Origin: Phycisphaerae bacterium
GTDB lineage: Bacteria; Planctomycetota; Phycisphaerae; UBA1845
DNA length: 64,000 nt
NCBI GenBank assembly: GCA_029260165.1
Contig: JAJDDT010000055.1
Coordinates: 1 to 64,000, forward strand
Reading direction: 5' to 3'
Part shown: positions 35,579-45,238 of the stretch, piece by piece
Layout of the letters: the number at the start of each line of letters is the position of its first letter
How positions within the stretch are numbered: position 1 is the stretch's first letter
Notes under the pieces: model-generated
Seen by the model: the letters and a program-made list of their open reading frames with translations, nothing else
Told to the model about the DNA's origin: nothing
Database searches by the model: none
Position numbers and translations under genes: made by a program

Positions 35579-36451
35579 GTGTCGGAACAAGACGTTGCCA
35601 TATCCGTTCGCGATCTGCGAAAGTCGTTTGCCAGGCCTGATGGAACCGAGATTCAGGTTTTGAAGGGCGTTACTGTCGATGTGCTTCGCGGTGAGACACT
35701 GATCATCATGGGGGGAAGCGGGTGCGGCAAGAGCACGTTTCTCAACTGCCTGATCGGTGAATACGAGATCAGCGGCGGGGAGATATTGTACCAGACGAAG
35801 AAAATGGAAGCGCCCCGCGACATCGGGAAAATGGACGAGGCGAATCTGAACGAGCTGCGCATGTCGATCGGAATCCTTTTTCAAAGTGGGGCGTTGTTCA
35901 ATTCGATGACGGTGGCTGACAACGTGGCGTTGCCGTTGATCGAGCATTCGTACGTCGATCAGTCGATTATTGATATCGTCGTCACGCTCAAGCTGCAACA
36001 GGTCAAGATGCTCGCGCATCGCGACAAGATGCCGTCACACTTGTCGGGTGGGCAGAAGAAACGCGCGGGGTTGGCGCGGGCGACGGCGCTTGATCCGGAG
36101 ATTCTGTTTTACGACGAACCGTCGGCAGGACTCGACCCTGTGACGAGCGCTGCCATCGACGAGTTGATGATGGACCTGTCCAAGAAGCTGCATGTGACGA
36201 CCGTGGTCGTGACGCACGAGATGGACTCGGCTTTTCGCATCGCCGATCGTATGGTGATGCTTGAACAGGGGAGAGTGCTCCGCATCGGAACGCGCCAGGA
36301 TTTTGAAACAATCCGCGACGCTGACCCGCGCGACATGACCACGCAGGACGACCAGTTGATTCATCAATTTCTCAACGGAGCCAGCTCCGGTCCGTTGACC
36401 GACGCCGAAGGAATGACGGAATTTGAAAAACTCATCCGAGCCGACGGGTAG
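35579..36451 (+). CDS. mlaF: MlaF-type ABC transporter ATPase
   Basis: 290 residues from the GTG at 35579. Walker A is MGGSGCGKSTFLNC, the signature is HLSGGQKKRAGLARA (the KKR form typical of MlaF), and Walker B is EILFYDEPSAGLDP. The H-loop is VVVTHEMDSAF. An insertion after Walker A (SGGEILYQTKKMEAPRDIGK) is also seen in other Mce-associated ATPases. The gene lies 10 bases after mlaE. Confidence 0.93.
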   Translation: MSEQDVAISVRDLRKSFARPDGTEIQVLKGVTVDVLRGETLIIMGGSGCGKSTFLNCLIGEYEISGGEILYQTKKMEAPRDIGKMDEANLNELRMSIGILFQSGALFNSMTVADNVALPLIEHSYVDQSIIDIVVTLKLQQVKMLAHRDKMPSHLSGGQKKRAGLARATALDPEILFYDEPSAGLDPVTSAAIDELMMDLSKKLHVTTVVVTHEMDSAFRIADRMVMLEQGRVLRIGTRQDFETIRDADPRDMTTQDDQLIHQFLNGASSGPLTDAEGMTEFEKLIRADG

Positions 36452-36515
36452 GTCTCGCGTCGCAGGCGGAAGTGGTTAAGATACGCCGTTTGGGTCGGTC
36501 GGATGCGATTGCAGG

Positions 36516-37874
36516 ATGCCCTGGATGGCTGGTCAGCGAAACACGTTTCAACTTGGATTGGTCATCATCATCGGTGTTGGACTGACGGTGTTTGGGCTGA
36601 TGTTCGTCAGCACGCGAACGTTTGAGGAACGGACGCCAATCGTCGTTCGCATTCCGCACAACGAAAACGTGCCTCGTCTCAAACCGGGCGTGCCCATCAT
36701 CTGCGGTCCGCAAAAGGTTGGAACGGTGACCGGGGTTCGGATGGTCGAGTCTGTGTCCGACATGGACCCGACCGTGCAGGATTTCCTGTATTTCGAGGTC
36801 CGAGGTGAGGTCAATCAGTCCCTGGGTCTTCGCGAGGACTGCCGCATTTCCGTTGAAGGGTCACTTCTCGGGGATCAGGGCATGCTGCGGATAGAGGATC
36901 GGGGAACGTCCGCGACGCCAATATCGGCGGACTCCCCAATTATCGCGCGCTCAGAGGGACTGTCGACGACGCTGGACATGATTTCACGCGAGTTGGACAG
37001 TGGTAATCCGGATGGGATTCTGTCGCAGGTTAAATCGCAACTCGACCCCAATGCTCCGATTTCTCTGATCGCCAAGGTTCATCGCAGCATCGATCACATC
37101 AACGCGATGACGAACAATCTGAGCATGGCGGCTGATCCGGGTAGCGAGAACGGCGTCCTGTCCAGGCTCAATAACATTATGGATCATCTGGACAGCGTGT
37201 CATTCGCACTTGATCAGGAATTACATCGTGGCGACGGTGATGTTCTACTGGGCAAGGTGCACTCCGGTCTGGATCGTCTTGACCTTGCGTTGAGCGAAGT
37301 TGTCGGCATTTTACAGGATAACAGACCCGGGATTTACGCAACGATTTCGAACATTGAAGATGTCGCCGAAAAGGTGAACACCGGGATTCTGCCGACCATC
37401 GAATCGCAACTCGATACAACCGATGAGGCTGCCCTGCTGTCGAAACTTCATCTCGCCCTCGACCGGGTCAACGCGTCTCTTGATGATATGAACGTCATCT
37501 CTGGAAAAGTTCGCACGGTGACGACCGTTGGTCAGCATCAGGCCGTCGCCATGATCGATAATTTCAAGGAAGCCAGCGATCATCTCAAAAGCGTCGCCAG
37601 GACGCTTCGCGAGAAACCGTGGAAACTGATCCACAAACCGGACGAAAAAGACACCAGGGAAGCCTATGTGCTTGACGCGGTTCGCGGTTTTGCAAACGCC
37701 TCGGAGACTCTTGACGGCGCTCTCGCGCAACTGACCGCGGTTTTGGAGGATCAGGAGGGTGACGTTCGCAGTGATGAGCCCTCGCTGGTACAGGCTCGCG
37801 AACGACTTGAGCGAGCCATCGAGCAGTTTGGGGCAGCGGAGCAGAAGCTCTGGAGCCAGTTGGAATTCGAGTAG
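36516..37874 (+). CDS. mlaD: MlaD-type MCE-domain protein
   Basis: 452 residues. An N-terminal membrane anchor (LGLVIIIGVGLTVFGLMFVS) is followed by one MCE domain (about 40-130): PRLKPGVPIICGPQKVGTVT and ISVEGSLLGDQGMLRIED. The remaining 300 residues are predicted long helices (LSRLNNIMDHLDSVSFALDQ) that could form a periplasmic tube or needle, as in larger MCE proteins. It is much longer than E. coli MlaD (183 residues). It completes the permease-ATPase-MCE set; MlaC and MlaA are not in this window. Confidence 0.88.
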   Translation: MPWMAGQRNTFQLGLVIIIGVGLTVFGLMFVSTRTFEERTPIVVRIPHNENVPRLKPGVPIICGPQKVGTVTGVRMVESVSDMDPTVQDFLYFEVRGEVNQSLGLREDCRISVEGSLLGDQGMLRIEDRGTSATPISADSPIIARSEGLSTTLDMISRELDSGNPDGILSQVKSQLDPNAPISLIAKVHRSIDHINAMTNNLSMAADPGSENGVLSRLNNIMDHLDSVSFALDQELHRGDGDVLLGKVHSGLDRLDLALSEVVGILQDNRPGIYATISNIEDVAEKVNTGILPTIESQLDTTDEAALLSKLHLALDRVNASLDDMNVISGKVRTVTTVGQHQAVAMIDNFKEASDHLKSVARTLREKPWKLIHKPDEKDTREAYVLDAVRGFANASETLDGALAQLTAVLEDQEGDVRSDEPSLVQARERLERAIEQFGAAEQKLWSQLEFE

Positions 37875-37892
37875 TTTAACCGTATCCTGAAA

Positions 37893-39029
37893 ATGAACGG
37901 GGGCATTGTTGTGAGTGGTGATGCGGAGATTTTTGACGTTTTGATTGTCGGTGCCGGCCCCGCCGGCGCGACGGCAGCGATTCGGTTGGCCTCTCAGGAA
38001 CGCAGCGTCAAGTTGATCGACGCCGCTCAGTTTCCCCGGTCTGCTCCGTGCGCGGGCTGGCTTGGTTCCAAAACAAAAGAACTACTCAATGACCTCGACA
38101 TTAAGATTCCCGCCAAATTGACCCATGCGTTCAAAAACGTCACCTTTCACTCCGCCGACCTGTCGAAGACCGCCAGGCCCAACTTCGAGACCGCCCCCGG
38201 CATTCTTGTCGACCGCAATGATTTCGACCTTGCGCTGATCAAACAAGCCAGGTCTGCCGGTGCGAAACTTGCCGAAGGACAACCGGTGGCGGAGTTGCAG
38301 ATCGACGAAGACTCTGTGACAGCCACCCTCGCTGATCATGGGACGGTCACCGCAAAGCTCCTCATCCTTGCCACCGGAAGATCGACCCACCTGTTCGATC
38401 GCATCGGCCTGGCTGGTGGTCCACCAACCACCGGTTATTGGGCGGCGGAGGTGCGCGTCGACAAGCTGCCGCTGAAAAAAACACCGACAGTCGATATTGT
38501 TCTTGGTCTGGACCGATCGGGGGCGTTCGGAGTCGTTGTCGCAGTCGGTGACCGGCTCGTCATCAACGTTCATTGTCCTGGTCAGAAGTCTGACGTCATT
38601 CCAACGCTGATCTCATTGTGCCGGCAACTGGACGACGCCGATCTCGTCCCCGGTAATTACACACACAACGCCGCCCGAGCGACCGTGCACATGACACCGG
38701 CTGCTGCTGCGCTGGGCATGGACACGCACGTCGCCAAACGCACGCTCATCGTCGGGGACGCAGGTGGATTCGTTTCAGCCGCCAGCGGCGAGGGCATCTA
38801 TCCTGCCATGTGGTCGGCACGCATCGCGGCGGAGGTTATCAACGATGCCATCGATGCGCCGAGTCCGCAGGACGTGCTCATGCAGTTCAACACACGCTGG
38901 CGGACCGAAATGGCTGAATACCTGCAACCGCCCAATACCGATCTACAGTACCTGCTCCCGTTGATCTTCTCGAATCAGCCCATGACTGACCGAATGGGGG
39001 CTGCCTTTTTCTCGGGTGAGAACATTTGA
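37893..39029 (+). CDS. Geranylgeranyl-reductase-like FAD-dependent oxidoreductase
   Basis: 378 residues. The FAD-binding motif is VLIVGAGPAGATAAIRLASQ. Then PRSAPCAGWLGSKTKELLND has a Cys-Ala-Gly near the flavin. VDRNDFDLALIKQA and the second FAD motif VGDAGGFVSAASGEGIYPAM follow. This is the pattern of GG-reductase/hydroxylase flavoproteins acting on isoprenoid or lipid double bonds. Its location behind the Mla genes hints at lipid metabolism. Its TGA overlaps the TTG start of the next gene. Confidence 0.8.
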   Translation: MNGGIVVSGDAEIFDVLIVGAGPAGATAAIRLASQERSVKLIDAAQFPRSAPCAGWLGSKTKELLNDLDIKIPAKLTHAFKNVTFHSADLSKTARPNFETAPGILVDRNDFDLALIKQARSAGAKLAEGQPVAELQIDEDSVTATLADHGTVTAKLLILATGRSTHLFDRIGLAGGPPTTGYWAAEVRVDKLPLKKTPTVDIVLGLDRSGAFGVVVAVGDRLVINVHCPGQKSDVIPTLISLCRQLDDADLVPGNYTHNAARATVHMTPAAAALGMDTHVAKRTLIVGDAGGFVSAASGEGIYPAMWSARIAAEVINDAIDAPSPQDVLMQFNTRWRTEMAEYLQPPNTDLQYLLPLIFSNQPMTDRMGAAFFSGENI

Positions 39030-39910
39030 GCCCATCCGCGTCACTTGCCCTCTCTACCGACGGCACGATCTCAACGCCTGGCCAATATCTGGATGTAGCC
39101 GACACGGTGTTGGTTTGCCTTGGAATCGTTGTCATCGTGTTGGCTATCGCCCGATTCGTATTGCAGGAGGATCGCCGCCGAACGCGTTTTCTGCCGCCAA
39201 CGCGGAGTCGCCTCACGTTTGAATCCGTTCTGCTGCCGATGTTCGCGTGGGTCATGATCGGTGCTCTCGGCTCGTACGCGGTGGACAAATTCGTGGCCAG
39301 GGCGCATCAGGGCGTTGCCATGATCTACGTTGGTAACGGTGCCCATCTGCTCGGCGGGCTTGCTTGCCTGTTCGTTGCCAACGTCGGTTTTCGCGGTGGA
39401 TGGCGTCGATTCGTGTTGGGTCGCCGACGTCCTGGCATCGACGTCCGCAACGGCGTGCTCGCGGTCCTGGTGGCTTTTCCGATTTGCTGGGGCATTCTGG
39501 TCGCAACGGGCTGGATCATTCAACAGGTCGCCCCCGGATACCCCATTTTCGAGCACGACGTCGTCGAGACCCTTCGCGCCGGTGACGTCCCGATCTGGAC
39601 GCTGTGGATCGGCACGACGCTCATCGCCCCATTCGCCGAGGAGGTTTTCTTTCGCGGCATTTGTCAGACATTCCTCATGCAGGTATTCAGGAGTCGCTGG
39701 CCAGCCATTCTCCTGATCGCCCTCGTCTTCGGAGCTGTCCACGCCGGCGGCGAACGTCCGCAACTGCACGTCGTCCCCGCCCTCACCGCCTTTGGCCTGA
39801 TCCTCGGCATCCTCTACGCCCGCACCCGCTCACTCGCGGGACCCATAGTCGTACACGCCCTTTTCAACGCCAAGACCCTGCTCTGGGAAACGCTTCGTGC
39901 GGCCACTTGA
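39026..39910 (+). CDS. CPBP-family intramembrane metalloprotease
   Basis: 294 residues from the TTG at 39026. About seven hydrophobic helices are present. The CPBP/Abi motifs are in LIAPFAEEVFFRGICQTFLM (the EExxxR glutamates), LIALVFGAVHA (the second-motif His) and VHALFNAKTLLWE (the third-motif H-x-x-x-N). These proteases cleave within membranes, like Rce1; most bacterial members have no known substrate. It overlaps the flavoprotein gene by 4 bases. Confidence 0.85.
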   Translation: MSPSASLALSTDGTISTPGQYLDVADTVLVCLGIVVIVLAIARFVLQEDRRRTRFLPPTRSRLTFESVLLPMFAWVMIGALGSYAVDKFVARAHQGVAMIYVGNGAHLLGGLACLFVANVGFRGGWRRFVLGRRRPGIDVRNGVLAVLVAFPICWGILVATGWIIQQVAPGYPIFEHDVVETLRAGDVPIWTLWIGTTLIAPFAEEVFFRGICQTFLMQVFRSRWPAILLIALVFGAVHAGGERPQLHVVPALTAFGLILGILYARTRSLAGPIVVHALFNAKTLLWETLRAAT

Positions 39911-39972
39911 TGAACCCGCCACCAACAGTTAGCGTGCTTGTTGAGCCAGCAACAGAAAAAAGAGATTGAGAA

Positions 39973-41181
39973 TTGCCATCCATCGACGAACAACTCGCCT
40001 TCCTGTCCCGGGGGGCTGACAGCATCTATTCCGAAGATGAACTGAAAAAAAAGCTCACGAAATCTGCGGAATCAGGCGAACCGCTTCGCGTCAAGCTCGG
40101 AATGGACCCGACCGCGCCGGACCTGACCCTCGGGCACACGGTCGTTCTTCGCAAACTCCGCGACTTTCAGGACATGGGCCATCGGGCGATTCTCATCATC
40201 GGCGACTACACCGCCCGCATCGGCGACCCGACCGGGAAATCCAAAACCCGACCCGTTCTCACCGACGAGGAGGTTGACGCCAACGCGAAAACCTACATCG
40301 AACAGGCTGGCAGGGTCATCGACCTGTCCGAAGACAAATTCGAAATGCGTCGCAACGGCGAATGGCTTGCCCCGATGAGCTTCGCCGACGTCATTCGCAT
40401 GACGAGCCAGGTCACTGTCGCCCGTATGCTCGAACGCGACACGTTCATGAACCGCCAAAAGGCGGGCATCGAAATCCACCTGCACGAGCTTTTTTATCCA
40501 ATGATGCAGGCCCACGACAGCGTGCAGGTTCGCTCGGACGTCGAACTCGGCGGGACCGACCAGACCTTCAACAACCTTTTGGGGCGCGACTTTCAGAAAA
40601 ACGCCGAACAATCGCCGCAAGTCGTGATTACAACTCCCCTGCTCGTCGGCCTCGACGGTACGGAAAAAATGAGCAAGTCTCTGGGCAACTACGTCGGGGT
40701 CACTGAGCCGCCTTCGGACATGTTCGGGAAACTGATGAGCATCCCCGACGCATTGATGCGGAATTATTTCGAATTGCTGACACGCATTGTCACCGATCAG
40801 ATCAATACACTGCTTGACCCACAGAAAACGCATCCGCGTGACGCCAAAATCGCGTTGGCCAGGGACGTCATCACACAATACCACAGCCCGTCTTCAGCCG
40901 AGTCCGCCGCCGAGGAATTCTTCCGAATTCATGGTGGACAAAATCAGGGGGGTCTGCCCGACGACATGCCGGAGATTACCGTCCCGCCGGAAATCCTCGC
41001 GGTCGATCTCGTCATCCAATGCGGTTTTACCGAATCGAAGGGGCAGGCTCGACGCCTGATGACTGAAGGTGGCATCCGACTCGACGGGGAAAAAATCACC
41101 GACCCTGCGGCCACACTGTCGGTGTCAAACGGTGCTGTCATCCAACGCGGCAAGCGAAAATTCGTCCGCCTGAACGTCTGA
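39973..41181 (+). CDS. tyrS: Tyrosyl-tRNA synthetase
   Basis: 402 residues from the TTG at 39973; there is no in-frame ATG before the catalytic core. The class I signatures are LGMDPTAPDLTLGHTVVLRK (HIGH equivalent) and LDGTEKMSKSLGNYV (KMSKS). The C-terminal S4 RNA-binding domain is SKGQARRLMTEGGIRLDGEK. GDYTARIGDPTGKSKTRP is characteristic of the TyrRS group common in Gram-negative bacteria. The weak start context suggests modest or coupled translation within the long operon. Confidence 0.95.
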   Translation: MPSIDEQLAFLSRGADSIYSEDELKKKLTKSAESGEPLRVKLGMDPTAPDLTLGHTVVLRKLRDFQDMGHRAILIIGDYTARIGDPTGKSKTRPVLTDEEVDANAKTYIEQAGRVIDLSEDKFEMRRNGEWLAPMSFADVIRMTSQVTVARMLERDTFMNRQKAGIEIHLHELFYPMMQAHDSVQVRSDVELGGTDQTFNNLLGRDFQKNAEQSPQVVITTPLLVGLDGTEKMSKSLGNYVGVTEPPSDMFGKLMSIPDALMRNYFELLTRIVTDQINTLLDPQKTHPRDAKIALARDVITQYHSPSSAESAAEEFFRIHGGQNQGGLPDDMPEITVPPEILAVDLVIQCGFTESKGQARRLMTEGGIRLDGEKITDPAATLSVSNGAVIQRGKRKFVRLNV

Positions 41182-41190
41182 CCGGAAACA

Positions 41191-41790
41191 ATGTCCACCC
41201 AACCCACACCCGTCATCTCCGATCCGCAACGCTACGCGGGACTGTACGCGTACGATTTCGACGGTCACATCTCCTACGGTTACACCGCCAACGAAACTGC
41301 CCTGCTCAAAAAGACGCCGGAATACGCGAAGGGCCAGGCCTTGCTCATCGTCTCGGTTGATCTGGAAGGACGAATGGCACTTCGCGGGGTCAGCCTTGAC
41401 GAGCTGTCCGTCGAAGAAGGTATGATTTTCGCCCACAATACGGCTGAATCCGCCGCCACCAGTTTCGACACACTCCGCCAACTTGCCGACGAAACCCCCG
41501 TTCCGCATCCGGTTCGCGTTGAATCCGCGGTGTGGACCGACCATGACCCGCCCCACGCGGTCGTCCTCAGTTATCGGTCCCACGCGAGTCAGAATATCAG
41601 TCATTGGCTCTTGAACGTTGGTTTCGACGGCGGTGACCACGTCAGTTGCGGCATCGCGGAATTGTCTGATTTTCGTATCGCCAATCCCGACCATATTACA
41701 ACATGTGACTTACGGACCCGCTTTCGATACACTTCCCGACCGGAACGCGAGGTTCTCGACTCGGTGCACCTGCCCGTTCAACGACCTTGA
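41191..41790 (+). CDS. Conserved-looking protein of unknown function
   Basis: 199 residues, ATG 9 bases after tyrS. There is no signal peptide or membrane segment. The sequence is a mixed alpha/beta soluble protein, for example YAGLYAYDFDGHISYGYTAN and ALLIVSVDLEGRMALRGVSL, with alternating strands in the C-terminal half. No motif I can name. It lies between two translation-related genes, in line with the dense operon. Confidence 0.6.
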   Translation: MSTQPTPVISDPQRYAGLYAYDFDGHISYGYTANETALLKKTPEYAKGQALLIVSVDLEGRMALRGVSLDELSVEEGMIFAHNTAESAATSFDTLRQLADETPVPHPVRVESAVWTDHDPPHAVVLSYRSHASQNISHWLLNVGFDGGDHVSCGIAELSDFRIANPDHITTCDLRTRFRYTSRPEREVLDSVHLPVQRP

Positions 41791-41863
41791 CCAGTCCAAC
41801 GATGGCGACAATCGTCATCCAGGACACGAAGAATACGAAACACCAGGACGGTTCACCAGCGAA

Positions 41864-43237
41864 ATGAGTTTACCAACCATCGCCATCGTTGGCCGACCCA
41901 ACGTCGGCAAGAGCAGCCTGTTCAACGCCATCGTCGGCAGACGTACCAGCATCGTCGAGCCAACCCCGGGCGTTACCCGCGACCGTGTCACGGCTATCTG
42001 CGACATCGACGACGTTTATTTTCAGCTCGTCGATACCGGTGGATACGGCATCACGGATATCGACGATCTGACGGATCATGTCGAAAGGCAGATTCTCTAC
42101 GCCATCCGCGAAGCCACATGGATCCTGTTCGTTGTCGACATCCGCGACGGTATTGTTCCTTTGGACCAGGAAGTCGCCAGACTTCTCCGTCGCGAACAGG
42201 ACCGCGTCCAGCTCGTCGCAAACAAGATGGACGAACCCCACATGGAACATCTCTCGGCTGAGTTCGTCCGCCTTGGGTATGGCGACCCCATTTGCGTTTC
42301 GGCTGCACATGGTCTCGGAAAGACGGAGCTTCTCGAAAGAATCAAGGAGAAAATTGCAGACCCGGATGTCGCCGCCCCACCCGAGCCTGTGATGAAGATC
42401 GCTTTCGTCGGCAAGCGCAACACCGGTAAGAGCACCTTTGTCAATGCACTTGCAGGCGAGGACCGCGTCATCGTCAGCGAGGTGGCTGGCACGACGCGCG
42501 ATTCGATCGATGTCGCGTTTGAAAAAGACGGTCGGCGATTCGTCGCGATTGATACAGCCGGTGTGAAGAAACGCACGAAGCTCGCCGACTCGGTCGAATT
42601 TTTCGCCTTTCAACGTGCTCAGCAATCCATTGACCGCGCCGATGTCACGCTATTCCTCATCGACGCCACCGAACCGGTCAGCGCCGTCGACAAGAGGCTC
42701 GGAAAATTCCTCGTCGATGCCTACAAACCCGTCGTCATCGTCATCAACAAATGGGACAAAGCCAAAGGTCTCGCCCTGACGGGTGATTTTGGAGAATACC
42801 TCAACAAGACGCTGAGAGGACTGGACTTCGCGCCGATCGTCTTTTGTTCCGCCATAGACGGCAAGAACATCTACGCTGCCATCGACGTCGCGTCTGCCTT
42901 GTTCAAGCAGTCGCGAATGCGAATTTCGACTGGTGAACTCAACCGCGCGTTGCGATCGGCCCTCGACTCCCACCGCCCCGCCATCAAACGCGGCAACAAA
43001 CCGCCACGAGTCTATTTCGCCACCCAGGTCGGCGTCGCCCCACCGACCATCATCCTGTTTGTCAACCACATCCAGAGCATTCGACCGGAATTCCTGCGCT
43101 TCGTGTTGAATCAATTCCGGGCGAACCTCCCCATCGGCGAGGTGCCAATCAAGCTCGCCATGCGCGAGCGCCGCAGCGGTGACGCCGACCCCACCCGCGC
43201 AAGCTACGGACGCAAGAGAAGCTCCAGGAATCGCTGA
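41864..43237 (+). CDS. der: Ribosome-associated GTPase Der (EngA)
   Basis: 457 residues from the ATG at 41864; the open frame upstream overlaps the previous gene and is not used. There are two tandem G domains. The first has IVGRPNVGKSSLFNAIVGRR, DTGGYG and NKMDEP. The second has FVGKRNTGKSTFVNALAGED, DTAGVKKR and NKWDKAKG. The C-terminal KH-like domain includes PPRVYFATQVGVAPPTIILF. Der assembles the 50S subunit. The second P-loop reads GKRNTGKS rather than GRPNVGKS, a conservative variant. Confidence 0.95.
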   Translation: MSLPTIAIVGRPNVGKSSLFNAIVGRRTSIVEPTPGVTRDRVTAICDIDDVYFQLVDTGGYGITDIDDLTDHVERQILYAIREATWILFVVDIRDGIVPLDQEVARLLRREQDRVQLVANKMDEPHMEHLSAEFVRLGYGDPICVSAAHGLGKTELLERIKEKIADPDVAAPPEPVMKIAFVGKRNTGKSTFVNALAGEDRVIVSEVAGTTRDSIDVAFEKDGRRFVAIDTAGVKKRTKLADSVEFFAFQRAQQSIDRADVTLFLIDATEPVSAVDKRLGKFLVDAYKPVVIVINKWDKAKGLALTGDFGEYLNKTLRGLDFAPIVFCSAIDGKNIYAAIDVASALFKQSRMRISTGELNRALRSALDSHRPAIKRGNKPPRVYFATQVGVAPPTIILFVNHIQSIRPEFLRFVLNQFRANLPIGEVPIKLAMRERRSGDADPTRASYGRKRSSRNR

Positions 43238-43315
43238 TTCCACGCAGCGCGTCTAAAAACCCAATATCACAAGAACTTCTCGGTGCACCTATTCGCGAAT
43301 GTGTGCTCGCAAATC

Positions 43316-43498
43316 CTACGGGAGATTCAGGCCCTCCTGCACGACCTGATTTGTGACCACGCCCCATATTCCATTAAAGGTTGCCCGCGCGCCAGCCCCC
43401 AATGCATTGCGGAAATCATCACCGGTACATCCGCCAAATTGCATCAATGATGCTCCGCTGATCAAAAGCGCAAGTGCCTTCATTCGTTTCCGATTCAT
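43316..43498 (-). CDS. Small secreted lipoprotein
   Basis: 60 residues from the ATG at 43498, with GAGGAG 7 bases upstream. The lipobox is LLISGASLMQFGGCTGDDFR. The mature part is only about 35 residues (NALGAGARATFNGIWGVVTN). It lies 21 bases downstream of the outer-membrane barrel gene and is probably its operon partner. Confidence 0.6.
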   Translation of the reverse strand: MNRKRMKALALLISGASLMQFGGCTGDDFRNALGAGARATFNGIWGVVTNQVVQEGLNLP

Positions 43499-43519
43499 GT
43501 CTGTGCTCCTCAAAATACT

Positions 43520-44998
43520 CTAGAATTTCAGCCGGTACTGGACATAGAAGAAATCAGCGTCATCACTCGGTCCGGTGTTCTGGATGACGTCACTCTCAAA
43601 GAAATGAGAATAGCCAAACAACATGGACGAGTGGACATCAACTTTCCAGAGCAATGTAAGGTCAAGCTCGTGCCCGAGTTCACGACCACTGCTTCCGGTC
43701 GGATCCCGACGGCCTGGTGCTCCTGCGACGTTGTAAATCGCATCGTCGCGAGATTCGAGCCAGAACGTGTGGTGTGCTGCTCGAAACTTCACCTTTCCAG
43801 GAACGGGCCATGCCGTGAAATTCAGGTTAAGAGCCTGAATATTCTGCCGCCCGAAAAAATCCATGTAACCCAAATAGGCGTGACCCAACGGGAATAACTG
43901 GTCAAACGTTTCAACACTTCCGTCGAACGCATCACGGTCGCCGCTCGCCCAATCGAACCCAATACCAATGCGTGGCTTCCAACCGATCTCCTCAAAGGTG
44001 TACCCACCGTCGAGCGTCCACGCCCAGGCTTCAATGTTGTCCGAACCCCACGACCCCCATTGCCCGGCAAGCATTGCGTCATAATCGAAACCGCCCGTCT
44101 TGCCGTAAAACCGCCCGCCGAGCGTGAATCGCGTCACGTCACCCGAGTTTCCATTTGGGTTCGTACGATTTCGCGTATCGTCAATACCGAAGAAAAAGAC
44201 ATCGATCCCATGGCGAGGAATTCCCTTGTATGTGTAGTACAAACCATAGAAATCAAATTCTTCGTCATAGTCGTCGAACTTCGTACGCAGAACCGGCACG
44301 GGCTTGGCATAGAAGAAATCAAGCTGCCAGTTGTCCGCTTTCCAAAAAGCCTTCGCAGCATCAAACCGACGACGCGTGCTCGCCCACTCCAACGGCGAAA
44401 CAAACCGCTGTGCACCATATTGAAGATCCTGACGACCTATTCGAACCGTTAGCGGTGTATCGTCGCCGAACGGCTTGATATCAAAGAACAATTGTTGCAG
44501 TGCAAGGCGGTTTTCATCGATCGGCCTCGGTCGCAAATCGCGATCCTCGTCATGTACCGAAGCCCCCTGCAGAAACACACGGAACGAATCCCGGTATCGA
44601 AAATCCGCGTGTAGCATATAGCGATACTGCTGAAAGGTGTCCTGCGTGCGAGCATTGGCACCGAGACCAAAGTTGGTGTGCGACTCGAGCCGAAACCTGA
44701 ACTCCCCACCTACCGACAGACGCCAATCATCGTCAATGCGAATATTCTTGATGGGATCGAAGAAATCCTCCCTGTACGTCCCCGGTTCGTTGTCCAGATA
44801 GGAAAAATCCTCGTTGTATCGCAGGTTGCTGAATTTCGGGCCGGGCAGTGGCTTGCCCTTTTCCCCATCCTGAGCAGCGCTTTTCACCGCGACCGGTTTT
44901 CGCTCGGAAACGGGCGACCCTTTCTCGCCGGACCCCGACTGAGCAAACAATGGCGTTGCCAGGACAGCAACACACAGTAAACAAATTCCGACTCTCAT
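43520..44998 (-). CDS. Alginate-export (AlgE)-type outer membrane beta-barrel
   Basis: 492 residues. The signal peptide is MRVGICLLCVAVLATPLFAQ, followed by a charged linker. From about residue 95 the protein is a succession of amphipathic strands typical of the alginate_exp family: WRLSVGGEFRFRLESHTNFG, LTVRIGRQDLQYGAQRFVSP and VPGKVKFRAAHHTFWLESRD. It ends in FFYVQYRLKF, a terminal Phe as recognised by BamA. It is probably a porin for anionic polysaccharide or small solutes. No alginate synthesis genes are close. Confidence 0.8.
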   Translation of the reverse strand: MRVGICLLCVAVLATPLFAQSGSGEKGSPVSERKPVAVKSAAQDGEKGKPLPGPKFSNLRYNEDFSYLDNEPGTYREDFFDPIKNIRIDDDWRLSVGGEFRFRLESHTNFGLGANARTQDTFQQYRYMLHADFRYRDSFRVFLQGASVHDEDRDLRPRPIDENRLALQQLFFDIKPFGDDTPLTVRIGRQDLQYGAQRFVSPLEWASTRRRFDAAKAFWKADNWQLDFFYAKPVPVLRTKFDDYDEEFDFYGLYYTYKGIPRHGIDVFFFGIDDTRNRTNPNGNSGDVTRFTLGGRFYGKTGGFDYDAMLAGQWGSWGSDNIEAWAWTLDGGYTFEEIGWKPRIGIGFDWASGDRDAFDGSVETFDQLFPLGHAYLGYMDFFGRQNIQALNLNFTAWPVPGKVKFRAAHHTFWLESRDDAIYNVAGAPGRRDPTGSSGRELGHELDLTLLWKVDVHSSMLFGYSHFFESDVIQNTGPSDDADFFYVQYRLKF

Positions 44999-45238
44999 TT
45001 TTCGTCCTCGCGGAAAGAGTTCATCCGAATCGTCGTCACAAACACCAACCCGCGCCAGGCAGGTGCGTGCGGAATATCAGCCTTTCAGGCCGGCCCGCAT
45101 TCGGTGCCGGCTTGCCGACGGACCACACGTCGCCCTTATCGGTCCACGGTACTCCAACACTTCAACAAAAAAATCTTCGGGAATGCGGGATGTGTGGACG
45201 AACCCCATCGCCTGGGTGGAACCCGTTTTCCCAAACCT
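44999..45238. other. 240-base gap without recognisable gene
   Basis: It lies upstream of the barrel gene and downstream of the PilZ/HPt gene. No frame shows family motifs or a convincing start. The only structure seen is a short GC-rich imperfect inverted repeat around 45090-45118 (GCCGGCCCGCATTCGGTGCC). It is presumably the promoter region of the barrel gene. Confidence 0.4.
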
